A DNA stretch of 31,000 bases from Symbiodinium natans (taxonomy: Eukaryota; Sar; Dinophyceae; Suessiales; Symbiodiniaceae). The translations under genes were made by a program, and so were the position numbers. The notes beneath the pieces were generated by a model. The model did no database searches. It saw nothing but the letters and a program-made list of their open reading frames with translations, and was not told where the DNA came from. Within the stretch, counting starts at the first letter, position 1. Each line of letters opens with the position of its first letter. The stretch lies in the NCBI GenBank assembly GCA_905221605.1, contig CAJNDS010002721.1, forward strand, positions 266,501-297,500, written 5' to 3'. This document shows, in pieces, positions 9,642 to 18,589 of the stretch.

Positions 9642-10791
9642 AATCTCTCTCTGTCCAGCTCTGGCTCAGGTGTTGGCCTGCATGTCCGTGTCGTAGGCCA
9701 GATTGCAGCGGCACAGCAGGTATTTTTATCATCTGGCAGCAAGAGGTGTCCAGCAGCAGTTTGCATGCTAGCTGCTATAGCTCTTCTACATCCCCCTTGA
9801 GAATTATGTTTTATTTTTGTTTAGATAAAACCCAAGAGAATACTAAAAATTATTGTGTTTATTAAGGTTCTAAGGGGAGTATACTGAGAATTAGTTTTTT
9901 TTACACGTACGTGTAAAAAAAACTAATTCTCAGTCTTTAAGGACCTTGATTGAACATTGCAGGAAGCATTGACGCGCTGGGCTCTTGGGACACGCACAAA
10001 GGCCGCGCACCCGACGGCTCCACATCGAGCTTCCATCTTTAGGGTTCAGGGTTTAGGGTTTAGGGTTTAGGGTTTAGGGTTTAGGATTTAGGGTTTAGGG
10101 TTTAGGGTTTAGTTTAGGGACTATCAAGAATGGACGACTCACCTTCAAGTAGTACCTCTGTCGTCCTTTGCCTGCTCGAGGTCTCGTGCTGCATACCTCA
10201 GCACCCGACTTCCCTGTGTGGAAGCAAACTGACACAATCCGCCTGGAGGAGGCCAAGCCATCCGTGCATGAAGTTTAGGGCTTAGGGCTTAGGGTTTAGG
10301 GTTTAGGGTTTAGGGTTTAGGGTTTAGGGTTTAGGGTGCAAGTTGCAAACAAGAGCATGGGCAGGGAGCTGTCGTAGAGTACAAGTACGTGATCTGTGAC
10401 AACAGTGGCCGCGGTGTCTGGCACTCAAAGTGAATTGCGTTACACCATATTCCACCGCACGCACGCCTTCCCATCAAAGTGCAACTACAACGCAAAGAAC
10501 CCACATTCCTGCTTCCGCCTTACCACTGGATTGCTTGTCAGCTTGTCCGATGGCAAGAGACAACAGAGCTGTCTTACATAGGCATTTTCATCATTTCAAA
10601 CCATGCAGCTGCCTCATTTCCAGAGACGATGCTTCGCCTGAGGTTCGGTGGGAGGAGCGCGTGAATCGAGCAGTCCACATTGCAGATTTGGGCCCGGCCC
10701 TGAGATCAGAAGCAGTAGCTATGGCACTGCTTCCGGAAGCCTGTCGGCACTAGCTCGCGTAGAAAAACGACTCCGAGACATTGACAAGTAA
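8729..10791 (+). CDS. CBM20 (starch-binding domain) protein, C-terminal seven exons
   Basis: CBM20 modules bind starch or glycogen. Exons by motif and phase: 8729-8863 (45 codons, ends QAGGIALVG), 9303-9333 (VSFSVKCADT), 9670-9696 (VGLHVRVV), 9963-10001 (GSIDALGSWDTHK), 10202-10272 (PDFPVWKQTDTIRLEEAKPS, then VHE), 10380-10413 (YKYVICDNSGR), 10643-10791 (48 residues, ending VEKRLRDIDK, TAA). The 'VvGs...LGsWd', 'W....i.L' and 'EYKYVI' landmarks come in the right order and spacing. All six junctions keep phase. Donors are GC after 9333, 9696 and 10001, and GT after 8863, 10272 and 10413. The CBM20 module is about 75 residues here and sits near the C terminus, followed by a Ser/Gly-rich linker and a short charged helix. 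The catalytic part, if any (for example phosphatase, dikinase or glucanotransferase), would lie upstream and was not identified. Confidence 0.85.
8861..8947. repeat. Degenerate TTTAGGG array at an intron 5' end
   Basis: About 12 units, with TTTTGGG, TTGTGGG and TTTGGGG variants in the middle. The GT at 8864-8865 is the inferred donor of the 8729-8863 exon. Confidence 0.93.
8948..9302 (+). other. Remainder of a CBM20-gene intron
   Basis: No exon is accepted here. Both strands hold open frames (minus 9416-9099, plus about 9110-9256), but the region is inferred to be intron between 8864 and 9302. Confidence 0.4.
9541..9660. repeat. CT microsatellite acting as pyrimidine tract
   Basis: About 110 bases of TC/CT with a few interruptions, ending 10-15 bases before the AG acceptor (9668-9669) of the CBM20 exon at 9670. 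It is likely the polypyrimidine tract of that intron. Confidence 0.9.
9783..9836. repeat. Dispersed repeat, copy 2
   Basis: Second copy of the element at 5560-5626, inside a CBM20-gene intron. Confidence 0.7.
9883..9934. repeat. 52-base perfect palindrome
   Basis: The arm ACTGAGAATTAG followed by T8 and ACAC meets its exact reverse complement with GTAC at the centre; no mismatch over 52 bases. Looser outer arms (AAGGTTCT at 9864 and AAGGACCTT ending 9948) suggest a larger foldback element. It lies in the intron between the exons at 9670 and 9963. Confidence 0.97.
10038..10119. repeat. Interstitial telomere array, TTTAGGG x11
   Basis: It begins 37 bases after the CBM20 exon ending at 10001, in the 5' half of a 200-base intron. 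Variants: TTCAGGG, TTTAGGA. Confidence 0.95.
10273..10337. repeat. Telomere array that forms a splice donor
   Basis: GTTTAGGGCTTAGGG, then TTTAGGG units, begins at the first intron base after the exon ending VHE (10272). The array makes up about 60 percent of the 107-base intron. Confidence 0.95.
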
Positions 10792-11363
10792 GATGTCGTA
10801 GTTGGGGACTCTGGACCTACTCACCTGCCAGTGAAGCAACGCAAGCTTTTCAATGTCACAATGCTTCAAGTTTATTGGCAAGAGCTTTCACGAGCTTTGG
10901 GTCCGGTTGCAGGTTCACAAAGAGCAAAGCAGGACACTCCACACACCTGATCTCCATAGACCACCACTAGAAAGGTCGGCGCAGCACCTTGCCGATCCCA
11001 ACTGATCATAGCTAGCATGAAACTAGTTAACTCAGCAATCACCTTCCCGGCTGATTCAGACCCTTCCTCATATGCAAGAAAGAGGGGGGGAGGGGGGGAG
11101 GGCGGAGGCAGGGAGGGGGAGGTGTGCAGCCTGTATATAGAGAATAAACCATATTTTATCTACTGAGGCTTTCGATTTCAGATCTTGTCAGAGGGCGGGG
11201 GGAAACACTTTGAACTCGGGGCTGGTTTACCAGTGAGCGTCTGCAACATTTCGCACAATTCCAAAGCACTTTTTATTCCTTGAGTCTATTTGAGCCTATT
11301 GCGAGCCACATTGCCCAGCGGAGCTTAACATTGAACGTCGTTGTAGTGCTGGCGCGCATGCAC
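10792..11363. other. No gene recognised; 3' flank of the CBM20 gene
   Basis: It holds G-rich runs near 11086-11125 and no supported frame. A polyadenylation or trans-splicing site could not be identified. Confidence 0.4.
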
Positions 11364-11370
11364 AGTGAAG

Positions 11371-11547
11371 ATGGTGAAAGAAATTCTAGCGTCTGATTAT
11401 CTGGCAGCTTGGGTTGAACAGGAGGGCGCATTGTGCAAGCTATGTGCACTGGACATCCTAAGTGTGATTGCAGGAGTAGTTGTGACACTTGCCATCTCCG
11501 CAGAAATATGGCCAAAGCAGGATCATCAGTGGGTGCCCCTAGCGTAG
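11371..11547 (+). CDS. Possible exon, hydrophobic segment
   Basis: From ATG at 11371 the frame (VKEILASDYLAAWVEQEG, then a hydrophobic LSVIAGVVVTLAISAEIW) runs to TAG at 11545-11547. It could encode one membrane segment, but AG acceptors inside the span allow other frames. No family is recognised. Confidence 0.25.
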   Translation: MVKEILASDYLAAWVEQEGALCKLCALDILSVIAGVVVTLAISAEIWPKQDHQWVPLA

Positions 11548-11600
11548 TCTCTCGTGCGAGAAGCTGCTCAGGGGCTGAGCGGTGCATGTGTACATACCAG

Positions 11601-11750
11601 GATCTCGGTGCACGCAGCTTGGACCATGAAAACTTCGTGCTTGAGCACTATCGCAATCCACAAGGCACCAACAGCCCTAGTTTGTTCACCCACTTCTCCT
11701 TTATTTCCCGAAGGAACTCGAAACCCATGTTGCCTCAAGTAGTAAGTTGA
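11601..11750 (+). CDS. Probable exon, unknown protein
   Basis: It follows TACATACCAG. Codon use is strongly exon-like: DLGARSLDHENFVLEHYRNP, then THFSFISRRNSKPM, to TGA. A GC donor is available after HYRNPQ, so the exon may stop near 11670. No domain is recognised. Confidence 0.4.
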   Translation, partial: DLGARSLDHENFVLEHYRNPQGTNSPSLFTHFSFISRRNSKPMLPQVVS

Positions 11751-11958
11751 AGTAGGTACATGTCAAGCCTGCAGTTGAGCTGTCAGTGTTCCTTGTATGT
11801 CATGCCTGTAGAAAAAAATCCTCTCGAAAAAAACATGCCGCAAGTGTGGCAACCTGCCGGACCTATCGTTGCCTGTTGATGTACATTGTTTTTCGCTGTC
11901 CAGGGCAACGTTTCACAAGTTCTTTGTTTCAACATGTTGTCTATGAACTGCCCTGCAG

Positions 11959-12102
11959 ATGTGCTGCCCGAAATGTGGACCTCCCAGTAGCAAACATGTC
12001 AGCGGTGTGTTGTGGTGGACACTCATCAAATGTGAGATGTTCGAACCTTATGGTTTGAACCTTGTACGTTCTGGAAAGCGTCTGTGGTGCCCCAGCCCTT
12101 GA
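11959..12102 (+). CDS. Possible terminal exon with a CxxC pair
   Basis: It follows a good acceptor (GAACTGCCCTGCAG). It reads 47 codons, starting MCCPKCGPPSSKHVSGVLWW and ending GKRLWCPSP, TGA. One CPKC pair and two later Cys hint at metal binding. A second CRKCG-like string occurs upstream near 11837. The family is unknown. Confidence 0.3.
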   Translation: MCCPKCGPPSSKHVSGVLWWTLIKCEMFEPYGLNLVRSGKRLWCPSP

Positions 12103-12129
12103 GGGCCCAAACCGAGCTTCGAGACCTGT

Positions 12130-12234
12130 GATGATTGATTGAGACAGAGAGCGCCACTGTCTGTCTGCCTGTCTGTCTGTCTCTCTCGCTCTCTTGCTCC
12201 CTGACTCTCTCTCTCTCGCTCTCTTGCTCCCTGA

Positions 12235-12260
<26 letters not shown>
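12130..12260. repeat. GTCT/CT microsatellite with two exact 30-base copies
   Basis: 12181-12210 and 12211-12240 are identical 30-base units containing CGCTCTCTTGCTCCCTGAC, embedded in CT repeats. A short GT-rich tract follows at 12306-12335. Confidence 0.95.
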
Positions 12261-12268
<8 letters not shown>

Positions 12269-12596
12269 TGTGTCTGCATATGGACGACAATCGAATCAGT
12301 TTCGGGTATGTGTGTGTTCCTGTGTGTGTGTGTGGGCGTGCATCAGGTGCGTGAGCATGTTAAACTTTGCAATATGTTGCAAGGGTGCAAAAGACGTCAG
12401 TTGAGTCGTTCCTGTCCTCAGTTCAGCGAGACGTGCTGCCGCCAACCGGAGGAGTCTACGTCATAGAGGCGGTCTGGTGATTCGGAGCATGTTTTTGCCA
12501 CGGGGTTTGGCCGGAATAGTCCTGACATGGGTAAAGTAGCTGACTGCTTGGAGGAAGGAGACCTGCTGCCAAGTTTCCCCATTCCCTGAGTGCCAC

Positions 12597-12806
12597 TTGC
12601 AGAACTTCGTCGCTTATGACCCGGACGAGTTGCGGTTCAGGCCCGTATGCAGCACAATGGATGAGGATTCCCGGTTGGGTCTTGAGGTGTTGGTTGCATC
12701 TTGTGTTGCACCATCCATAGAGAGGCATGACAAGCACGCGGCATCGTGTGCCTTGAGGTCAGCTCGCGCTGGCTTTGGCGAAGCAGCCTCAACTTATCTC
12801 AAGTGA
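12597..12806 (+). CDS. Probable exon, unknown protein
   Basis: After TTGCAG the frame reads NFVAYDPDELRFRPV, then MDEDSRLGLEVLVASCVAPS, ending AASTYLK and TGA. Composition and codon use are exon-like; no family is recognised. It may be the last exon of a gene including the 11.4-12.1 kb candidates. Confidence 0.4.
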   Translation: MQNFVAYDPDELRFRPVCSTMDEDSRLGLEVLVASCVAPSIERHDKHAASCALRSARAGFGEAASTYLK

Positions 12807-12824
12807 ACAGCAGCCTCATGTTTG

Positions 12825-13214
12825 TCATGAAGGAACCTGAGATAGGGGGTTAAGTTTTGATTGGGTCGCGTCAGCTACGGTCCGGACGCGAGTGCGTGAT
12901 AGCTTCGGCGAGAAAGTCTTGGTCTCGAGAGTACGCGATAGTCCGCGATCCAAGAGGTTTGATTCAACGAGGTCTTGCTTGTCGGAGAGTTGAAAGGGTT
13001 CCAGCTTCAGCATCAGCCGCGCATCAGACTTTCGAGCTCCGCGCGTCATTGAGAGTGACATGTTGTCTAAGTAACTGGGCCAAGTATGGGTCTTTGTGAT
13101 TTGGACTTGTCTCATGGCGTCGGAAGCTTTGAGCCTTCTTTCGCCATAGCCCGCATCAGCGCAAGCCCTGCAAAACACATAAGCGTCAGGCCTGTAAATA
13201 TCCTGTAAATGCAT
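12825..13214 (-). CDS. Possible minus-strand coding frame
   Basis: 129 codons. The part covering 13055-12840 (RLMLKLEPFQLSDKQDLVES, then RTLETKTFSPKLSRTRVRTV) has moderate G/C third-position bias and balanced composition. No domain. The opposite strand is weaker. Confidence 0.3.
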   Translation of the reverse strand: MHLQDIYRPDAYVFCRACADAGYGERRLKASDAMRQVQITKTHTWPSYLDNMSLSMTRGARKSDARLMLKLEPFQLSDKQDLVESNLLDRGLSRTLETKTFSPKLSRTRVRTVADATQSKLNPLSQVPS

Positions 13215-13926
13215 CGGGAGAGGTCGCGAGAGAACCTTTCATTGGAAAATGAAAGGTTCAAGCAGGGGTTTTGGCCACAGCTCAACTTGAGTAACGTTGC
13301 ACTCGCTTTAGTATCTAGGGCCCCCCCCCCCCAAACAATTTTTGGGTTTTTGCGCATCCTCCATAGGTTGGGACGGGGGCTGGGGGTAGGGCTGGTAGGG
13401 GTCATGGGTTGGGGGAAGCCTTGAAGCTTGAGGGTCTAAGCTTTCCCGGCTTTTGGCTCCCTGGCCAGTGGGGCTGCGGACGAATGCGGTTAACCGAAAC
13501 AGTTTACTAAAAGCGAATGAGGGCAGCTCGTGGGCTACTACTCCCTTGGAAAACTGTTTGGGGTTTCGTAATGACATTTTACAAGGATTTTATATAAAGT
13601 CGGATTCCAGAAAATTCCGGAGTTTCTTATTCGAAAATAGTTTTTTAGTTTTAGTTTTTGGCTCCCCGCCCCCCCCCCCCCCCTGATCCCCGGCCGCGAA
13701 CTTCGCATAATTGCACATGTAACCCTCGGCAATAGGGGTACCCTCCATAAGTTGTCCGAAAAAATATGCGTAATACCGGGTAGCGGTACTACAGCGGGCA
13801 CAACATGAGCACCATTCGTCAGAGACCATGTTTACGGGATGGGCGTGTCACTTCCGCTTGACATGGGGCTCCTAGGAGCGTTCGGAGGGTTGTGGGCCCA
13901 TGCCCCATGCTGCTGGCGTCCGCTGA

Positions 13927-13976
13927 CCCTAAACCCGAAACCCTAAACCCTATACCCTAAACCCTAAACCCTAAAC
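13927..13976. repeat. Interstitial telomere array, CCCTAAA x7
   Basis: Seven units with CCCGAAA and CCCTATA variants. Confidence 0.94.
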
Positions 13977-14073
13977 TCGCAGCCTTCCGTGCTGAGATGT
14001 GCTGAGGATCGCCGATCATCTTCTTCCCGCCTGCAGTCCAGGCCTTTGTCATAGTTTGGCAAAATTTTACATG

Positions 14074-14118
14074 TTTAAGTACCCTTAAACTAGGGTTTAG
14101 AGTTTAAGGGTACTTAAA
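14074..14118. repeat. 17-base perfect inverted repeat with telomere-like loop
   Basis: TTTAAGTACCCTTAAAC (14074-14090) and its exact reverse complement (14102-14118) flank an 11-base loop, TAGGGTTTAGA. Confidence 0.95.
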
Positions 14119-14372
14119 ACCCAATAAGGAATCTGAAGTTTAGATCTTTAATACTATCCCAACCATGAACTAGAGGATCTGTTTTTTGGGTCATCGGTGG
14201 CCTTTCAACTTGGGAGCTCCTGTGCGGTGCAGTCGGTGCAGTATGTATGGCAATCGGTGCATTCGATATGGGGGGTTTACGAAAATAGGATTCCCTTATA
14301 ATAAGGACCCCAACAAGGTACCCTTAATTTCGGAAGCCATGACATAAGCATGACACTGCGAGTGCGCATGCA

Positions 14373-14450
14373 GGCTTTCTGGAGAGGGCAGCCAGATCTT
14401 CCCAGAAGGCTCAACCGGAGCAGGAGGCACTGCGGGCCCGCCGAGGGCTT
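14373..14450 (+). CDS. Possible exon, helical
   Basis: After GCATGCAG a frame reads LERAARSSQKAQPEQEALRA with exon-like codons. It is flanked by copies of the GGACCCC/GGTACCC repeat. No partner exon was found. Confidence 0.2.
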
Positions 14451-14604
14451 TATAGGGGACTTTGCAGACTGCACGGCTTCAGAATAGTTCTGGGAGTTTG
14501 CGAAGATAAGGGACCCCAAAAATAGACCCCCCAAGCAGTAGGGTTTTTTCTTATAATAAGGACCCCCATGCTGCTTGACATGAAACAGGGTATGTATTAT
14601 ATTA

Positions 14605-14702
14605 CTGTTTTTGGTGAGTGTTTATAAGGTTCCTTTTTAATCTTGGTGAGTGTATATACCGGGTGTCCTTTTGGGGGGGTACAAGAAATATAAACCCTAC
14701 TT
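14605..14702. repeat. Dispersed repeat of about 95 bases, copy A
   Basis: It contains two half-units of TTGGTGAGTGTATATA, then GGGTGTCC, TTTTGGGGG, GGTACAAGAAATATA and CCCTACTT. It matches 19944-20040 at roughly 90 percent by eye. Confidence 0.85.
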
Positions 14703-14732
14703 CTAAACCCTAAACCCTAAACCCTAAACCCC
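14703..14732. repeat. Interstitial telomere array, CCCTAAA x4
   Basis: It directly follows dispersed-repeat copy A. Confidence 0.94.
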
Positions 14733-14779
14733 CAAGAAGGACAATAAGGTACCCCAATAAGGTACTCCGGGAAACCCCC

Positions 14780-15535
14780 AGAGTGCTGCATATATTGGCT
14801 TCTCTGGCATGGCAGGCATTCAGACTACGGCCTCCTTGGCAGACCTGTTGGCTCCCACGATCCGCGAGCGGAGGCCACGCACTCAGGGCAGCAACTGAGT
14901 CAGTTGTGGCTTCTTGCTTATATGTATATATATATATATATATAGATATGCATCAGTATACATACATACATACATAATACAGTTCTCCGTTGAGTTGAAG
15001 CTGTGTTTTTTGAGGCCCTCGAAAGTCGCACTGGACTGCCTAGCTGCGGCCCCAAGTTTCAAATTTTCCCGTATGCGGCGGGTCGCACCCGTTGGTGCTC
15101 CAAGGGTGGCTACCGGCGCGACTCCACCTCAAACATAGTCGAGCTGGCAGATGGAGGCATCTGAGATTCTGAGATCATTTCTGGCCTTTCGGCTAACTCC
15201 TCGGTCCTGTGGACTTCTCCAGTTCACGGTCTGGTGACAGGCTATGCTGGTGCTCCTGAATGTGTGGCTGAGCCCTGGGTGGTTCGCTCAGCGCAGCTGA
15301 GCCGCGACGATGGGTCCCTGGTTTCTCCACGGCATTCTGAAGCATTCTGAAGGTACCTTCGCCACAGGCTTCCAGTACAGGTGCAGGCCTCTTGAGAGAC
15401 AGAGCTTAGAGAAGTGGAGGTGTGTTACAACGTGTCACAACGTGTCAGAGTGCGGGTGTTTGTTGGCAAGTGGACCCATGTGCTAGTTCACATGAGTGCG
15501 GACACATGTGGACTCTAGTGTCTCTAGCACTAGTC
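14780..15535. other. No gene recognised upstream of the kinase start
   Basis: It holds a TA/CATA microsatellite (14921-14975). Open frames are short and unsupported. No promoter motif or spliced-leader acceptor could be singled out. Confidence 0.4.
14921..14975. repeat. TA and CATA microsatellite
   Basis: TATATGTATATATATATATATA-type sequence followed by CATACATACATACATA. Confidence 0.9.
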
Positions 15536-16975
15536 ATGGCTAGTCAAGAGGCGTCGAGGGAGAACAATGGGGATGAGAGGTCGTACGAATTTCAGATCAC
15601 GAGTCCGAAAAGGGGGCTTCTGCAGACATCAGCAGACAATGCTGCAGACAATGTGGCCCATGCACTCTGCCCAGCCAGGTGGCGACAACATCATGGTCCG
15701 AGAGGCCGCAGCAAGCGATTTCCAGCTTCGGTGTTGCACGGAATCGAACTGCAGAGCTCTTAGCGTGTGGCGTACAATTCCCCATGGAGTGCCGTTGCTT
15801 GCCTGCCTGGCCAGGAAAGCTGCTCGAACATCTTCAGCGACTATGTAGAGACTGAGGAAAGCATACCGGACAAGTCTGATTTTGAGGATAAGTGAGCCCC
15901 AACAGCTGCAGCAGAGTATCAGGAGTCAAGAGTGCTAGAAGCGCCATACCACGCCTGCACGCTTGGGTCCGCGTGCACATCATGCGGGTGACCAGTTCCA
16001 AACCCAAGCACCAACATTTCTACCAGATGAAAGAAGAAGCCCCAATGGCCTCCCAACAACCTGGCTCCATAAACTCCCACCCGCACATCCTCAATGCTTG
16101 AAGATTAGAAGAGCTAGGATGGCTTTAGGATCTACAGGGTGTCGGATGGTGTCGGGCTTGGGTTGTTTTAACGCCTAAACCCCTGAACGCCTGAACAATA
16201 AACCCCATGTTGAAGTGGCGAAGAGAAGGTACGCCCTGGTGGGCAACGGCCCGTTGGGTGAAGGCACCTTTGGACTGGTTTGGAGGCACTTCGCCCGCAG
16301 AAAGGTAAGGGGATGAGAGGCTTCAGGTTTAATAAGCGCGTCGGGGGATCGGAGAATGGGCCCTTTAAGGGGGTTGAAGTTGTAGTATGCTGAGATATAC
16401 CCTCGTAGTCCAGACCCATGATTAGGCCAGTCCCGTTCACGGCTTGTGCTTGAAAAAGGATTACGGATCGGACGAGGCGGTTGGAGGCGACCACATGTCG
16501 TGCACAGGTCGAAGGGCTTGTACCTGCATGGGCTATTTTTTCCCTATAACCCCTTAAAAAGGCCCTTTAGAGGGTTGGTTCGGGGGATTCTAAGGCCTAA
16601 TAGCCCATGCTGGTAGGGAAGTTTGGAAAGGCTCCCGGTTTATTGAATCTACTTCACTGCAGTTTTGCTGGAGAAGCTCGAGGTCCAACTTGGCCCTCTT
16701 GAACGGCTTGTGTCGAATCGACAGCAAAAGTTTCCAAGCAGTCTGACCGTGGACAACCTGCAGCTTTTTTTGTGTTCCGTGTGGTTGCGTAGAGAAGACT
16801 TAAACCCTAAACCCTAAGCCCTAAGCCCTTCTTGGCCTTTTTTTCCCAAGGTGCACTCTGAAGGTCGGCTCTGGACCTCACAAGGCCTGGCCCTCGGCCT
16901 GGGGCTGCGTCTTCTAGCTGAGTAGACTCTGTAGACTAAGGAGATGGCAGCCAAGATCGTGCGCAAGGCAGGTCT
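15536..16975 (+). CDS. Protein kinase, N-terminal exons (Gly loop and beta-3 lysine)
   Basis: Ser/Thr-type kinase N-lobe. Exon 16229-16304 encodes YALVGNGPLGEGTFGLVW and RHFARRK; GEGTFG is the ATP-binding Gly loop. It ends at a consensus donor, AAAG|GTAAGG. Exon 16935-16975 encodes TKEMAAKIVRKAG; MAAK is the VAIK equivalent, and its Lys is 18 residues after the loop Phe, as in typical kinases. It ends at GT|GTAAGT-type consensus (CT|GTAAGTC), phase 2. A first exon is proposed at 15536-15678 (ATG, MASQEASRENNGDERSYEF...); its CCAG|GTGGCG donor joins 16229 in phase as Arg, but this rests on phase and composition only. The next in-phase kinase exon is at 25238, 8.3 kb away, with other genes between. 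This is therefore either a gene with a very long intron, a split gene or the head of a broken copy. Subfamily not decided; CDPK/CAMK-like is plausible. Confidence 0.75.
16666..16802 (+). other. Exon-like open frame inside a kinase intron
   Basis: After CTTCACTGCAG a frame reads LLEKLEVQLGPLERLVSNRQ and continues about 25 residues to the CCCTAAA array at 16801. It looks coding but lies between kinase exons 16304 and 16935, which join perfectly without it. It may be a retained fragment or chance. Confidence 0.25.
16801..16828. repeat. Interstitial telomere array, CCCTAAA x4
   Basis: Two CCCTAAG variants. It lies in the 3' part of the intron before the kinase exon at 16935. Confidence 0.93.
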
Positions 16976-17262
16976 GTAAGTCTTTCTTTGGTTCGCTCAG
17001 GCGGCCGCCATGTTTTGTCTTCCAGCCTTGCAGGGACGATTGCAGCCAAGAGACATGAAATATTTGCTGGGAGACGATGGTGAGGCAGGACTTGGGTACT
17101 GCACTACGCTTATGTTTCTTTCAGACTCGTCGATCGCAGCAGCCCTTCCTGTAGCCAGCCCTTCTCGGTTGCACATGCTGCACGGGCGGACGGAGAAGAT
17201 GAATAGTCTGTGTCGCTGAATCGTGGATCCAGGCCCAGCCTATGTTTTTTTCGCCTTCTGCA

Positions 17263-17499
17263 GCTCTCAGAGTTCTGCGTGTAGAAGGGCGACCACGAGT
17301 TTCGACAACAGCTGTCACGTCTGACAATAAGAGCACTCCAAAAGCTGTCGACCCTGAAAGTTGCATAGTGCGACATAGAAGCCTGCATGGCGTCCGTGCT
17401 GCCAGCGAGCGAGCTATGCCTCTGCAACAGGCTGCGCCACTCACTTCTTGGCCCACATGCTCTCCTTTCTTGCAGCAAGTCCTATACACAGAGCCCTAA
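17263..17499 (+). CDS. Possible exon, unknown protein
   Basis: After CGCCTTCTGCAG the frame is open for about 78 codons (LRVLRVEGRPRVSTTAVTSD, NKSTPKAVDPESCIVRHRSL) up to a CCCTAAA array. It could be an upstream exon of the methyltransferase gene or an unrelated fragment. No motif. Confidence 0.28.
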   Translation, partial: ALRVLRVEGRPRVSTTAVTSDNKSTPKAVDPESCIVRHRSLHGVRAASERAMPLQQAAPLTSWPTCSPFLQQVLYTEP

Positions 17500-17526
17500 A
17501 CCCGAAACCCTAAACCCTAAAACCCT
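17494..17526. repeat. Interstitial telomere array, CCCTAAA x4
   Basis: Four to five units with a CCCGAAA variant and one extra A. Confidence 0.93.
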
Positions 17527-18588
17527 CATGGCTCCCTGCACCAGGCCCTAGCGAGATGGCCGAGAACATTGTTTTTGCTCCTCCCAGGTTTCGGCCTCCG
17601 GCATACAGCATGCGTATCCTACAGGCTTCTAGGACTGCTCGAGATACTGTATGCATACATGTGGATGCCCTGAGCCCATGTTGCGCTTGAGACCCTAAAG
17701 CCCTCAAGTCACGAAAGCTAGTTCCTTGCAGCTGGCTTGGAGCTGGTGAGAGTTGTCGTTTACAACCTTTCTCTCTGGTGTTCAGGTGGGTCAACAAGCG
17801 ACCACCCTTAACTGGTATGAAAATCAATAAGTTAAAGGGCTGCGAGGAGGGGGGGGCCCCTTAAAGATTGATTCTGCCAATCCCTTGCCCCCCCCACCCC
17901 CCCCCCCCCCATTTAGGGCCCCGCCCACCCCTTGCAGGCTTCTTAATCGTTCATTGGGCTCTGAAAATCCAAGCTCCCTACCCGCTGACCCAGGCTTCTT
18001 TTGGTGTTTCGTTGTTTAGCGTTTGAGTGGCGACTCACTATACCAAGAGCACGCTGCAGACACTCAACAGGCTTTGTTGAGTGGCGGGGAAAACTCAGCT
18101 GTGGGAAAGTCTTAGCTGCCACGGCTAGACAATAAAAGCAATCGTATGAGCTGCTCATTCGCCTCATCGATCCAGGGTGCATGAGCAGATACGGGGACAT
18201 GCTTGCGATCTTCTGCTGCGCAGGGTTGGGCTTGTGCTTGGGGTCTGGCACTTAGGGTGTCTAGGCTTGCTTCAACTCAAGAATTTTTAGGGGGCTGGTT
18301 CATCCCTCGAAAATGCATCGATTGCTTCGCTGTCCGGCGTTTGTCTAGCTTTCATAGCCCCTGTCTCAAGTCTATAAAGTAAAGCCCCGAACCGCCGAGT
18401 TATGGGCGCAGCGTTTCCTGCGTGATCCCCGAAGGTAGCAGCAGAAGATTTTCGGCCATGCTGTTTGTGCCCTTGCTTCTGAAGGTCGTCCTTGGGACAC
18501 GAGTCTGACGACCAGCCCAGCTTCAGGCAAAGATTTGGCCGAAGGGGACTTCTGGGCCACTGATCATACTGATCGGCTGTGAGCCTGA
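17527..18588. other. No gene recognised
   Basis: C-rich runs at 17888-17911, and mixed open frames on both strands without motif or phase support. Confidence 0.4.
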
Positions 18589-18589
18589 G

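Larger units (their letters stand above)
13215..14340. other. Repeat-rich unassigned region
   Basis: It contains C14 (13320-13333) and C15 (around 13669-13683) runs, a GGGGTACCC motif near 13736, a CCCTAAA array and a 17-base inverted repeat (14074-14118). No gene is recognised. Confidence 0.45.
14283..14776. repeat. Cluster of AGGGGTACC/GGGGTCC dispersed motifs
   Basis: ATAAGGACCCC and AATAAGGTACCCC-type strings occur at about 14300-14328, 14508-14570 and 14748-14770. Relatives occur at 1483-1520, 3119-3199, 13735, 18684-18712 and, more diverged, 28110-28150. Confidence 0.6.

Noticed and set aside
9434-9865. ORFs rich in Ser/Leu/Phe or Arg/Glu across the CT tract
   Set aside because: Translation of a microsatellite; the region is an intron of the CBM20 gene.
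10414-10640. Long open frames (PPYHWIACQLVRW..., and others) between CBM20 exons
   Set aside because: They lie in the 229-base intron; the exon pair 10380-10413 and 10643-10791 joins in phase without them.
11941-12290. Arg/Glu-rich minus-strand ORFs
   Set aside because: Translation of the CT/GTCT microsatellite on the opposite strand.
13441-13470. TTTTGGCTC as a relict dinoflagellate spliced leader
   Set aside because: Only about nine bases match the known leader end and the preceding GTAGCCA part is absent.
17049-17084. RDMKYLLGDDGE string resembling a kinase catalytic loop
   Set aside because: The Asn expected after the loop is absent, it lies upstream of the alpha-C exon and out of order, and another HRD exon (26638) fits in phase. 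Treated as coincidence.
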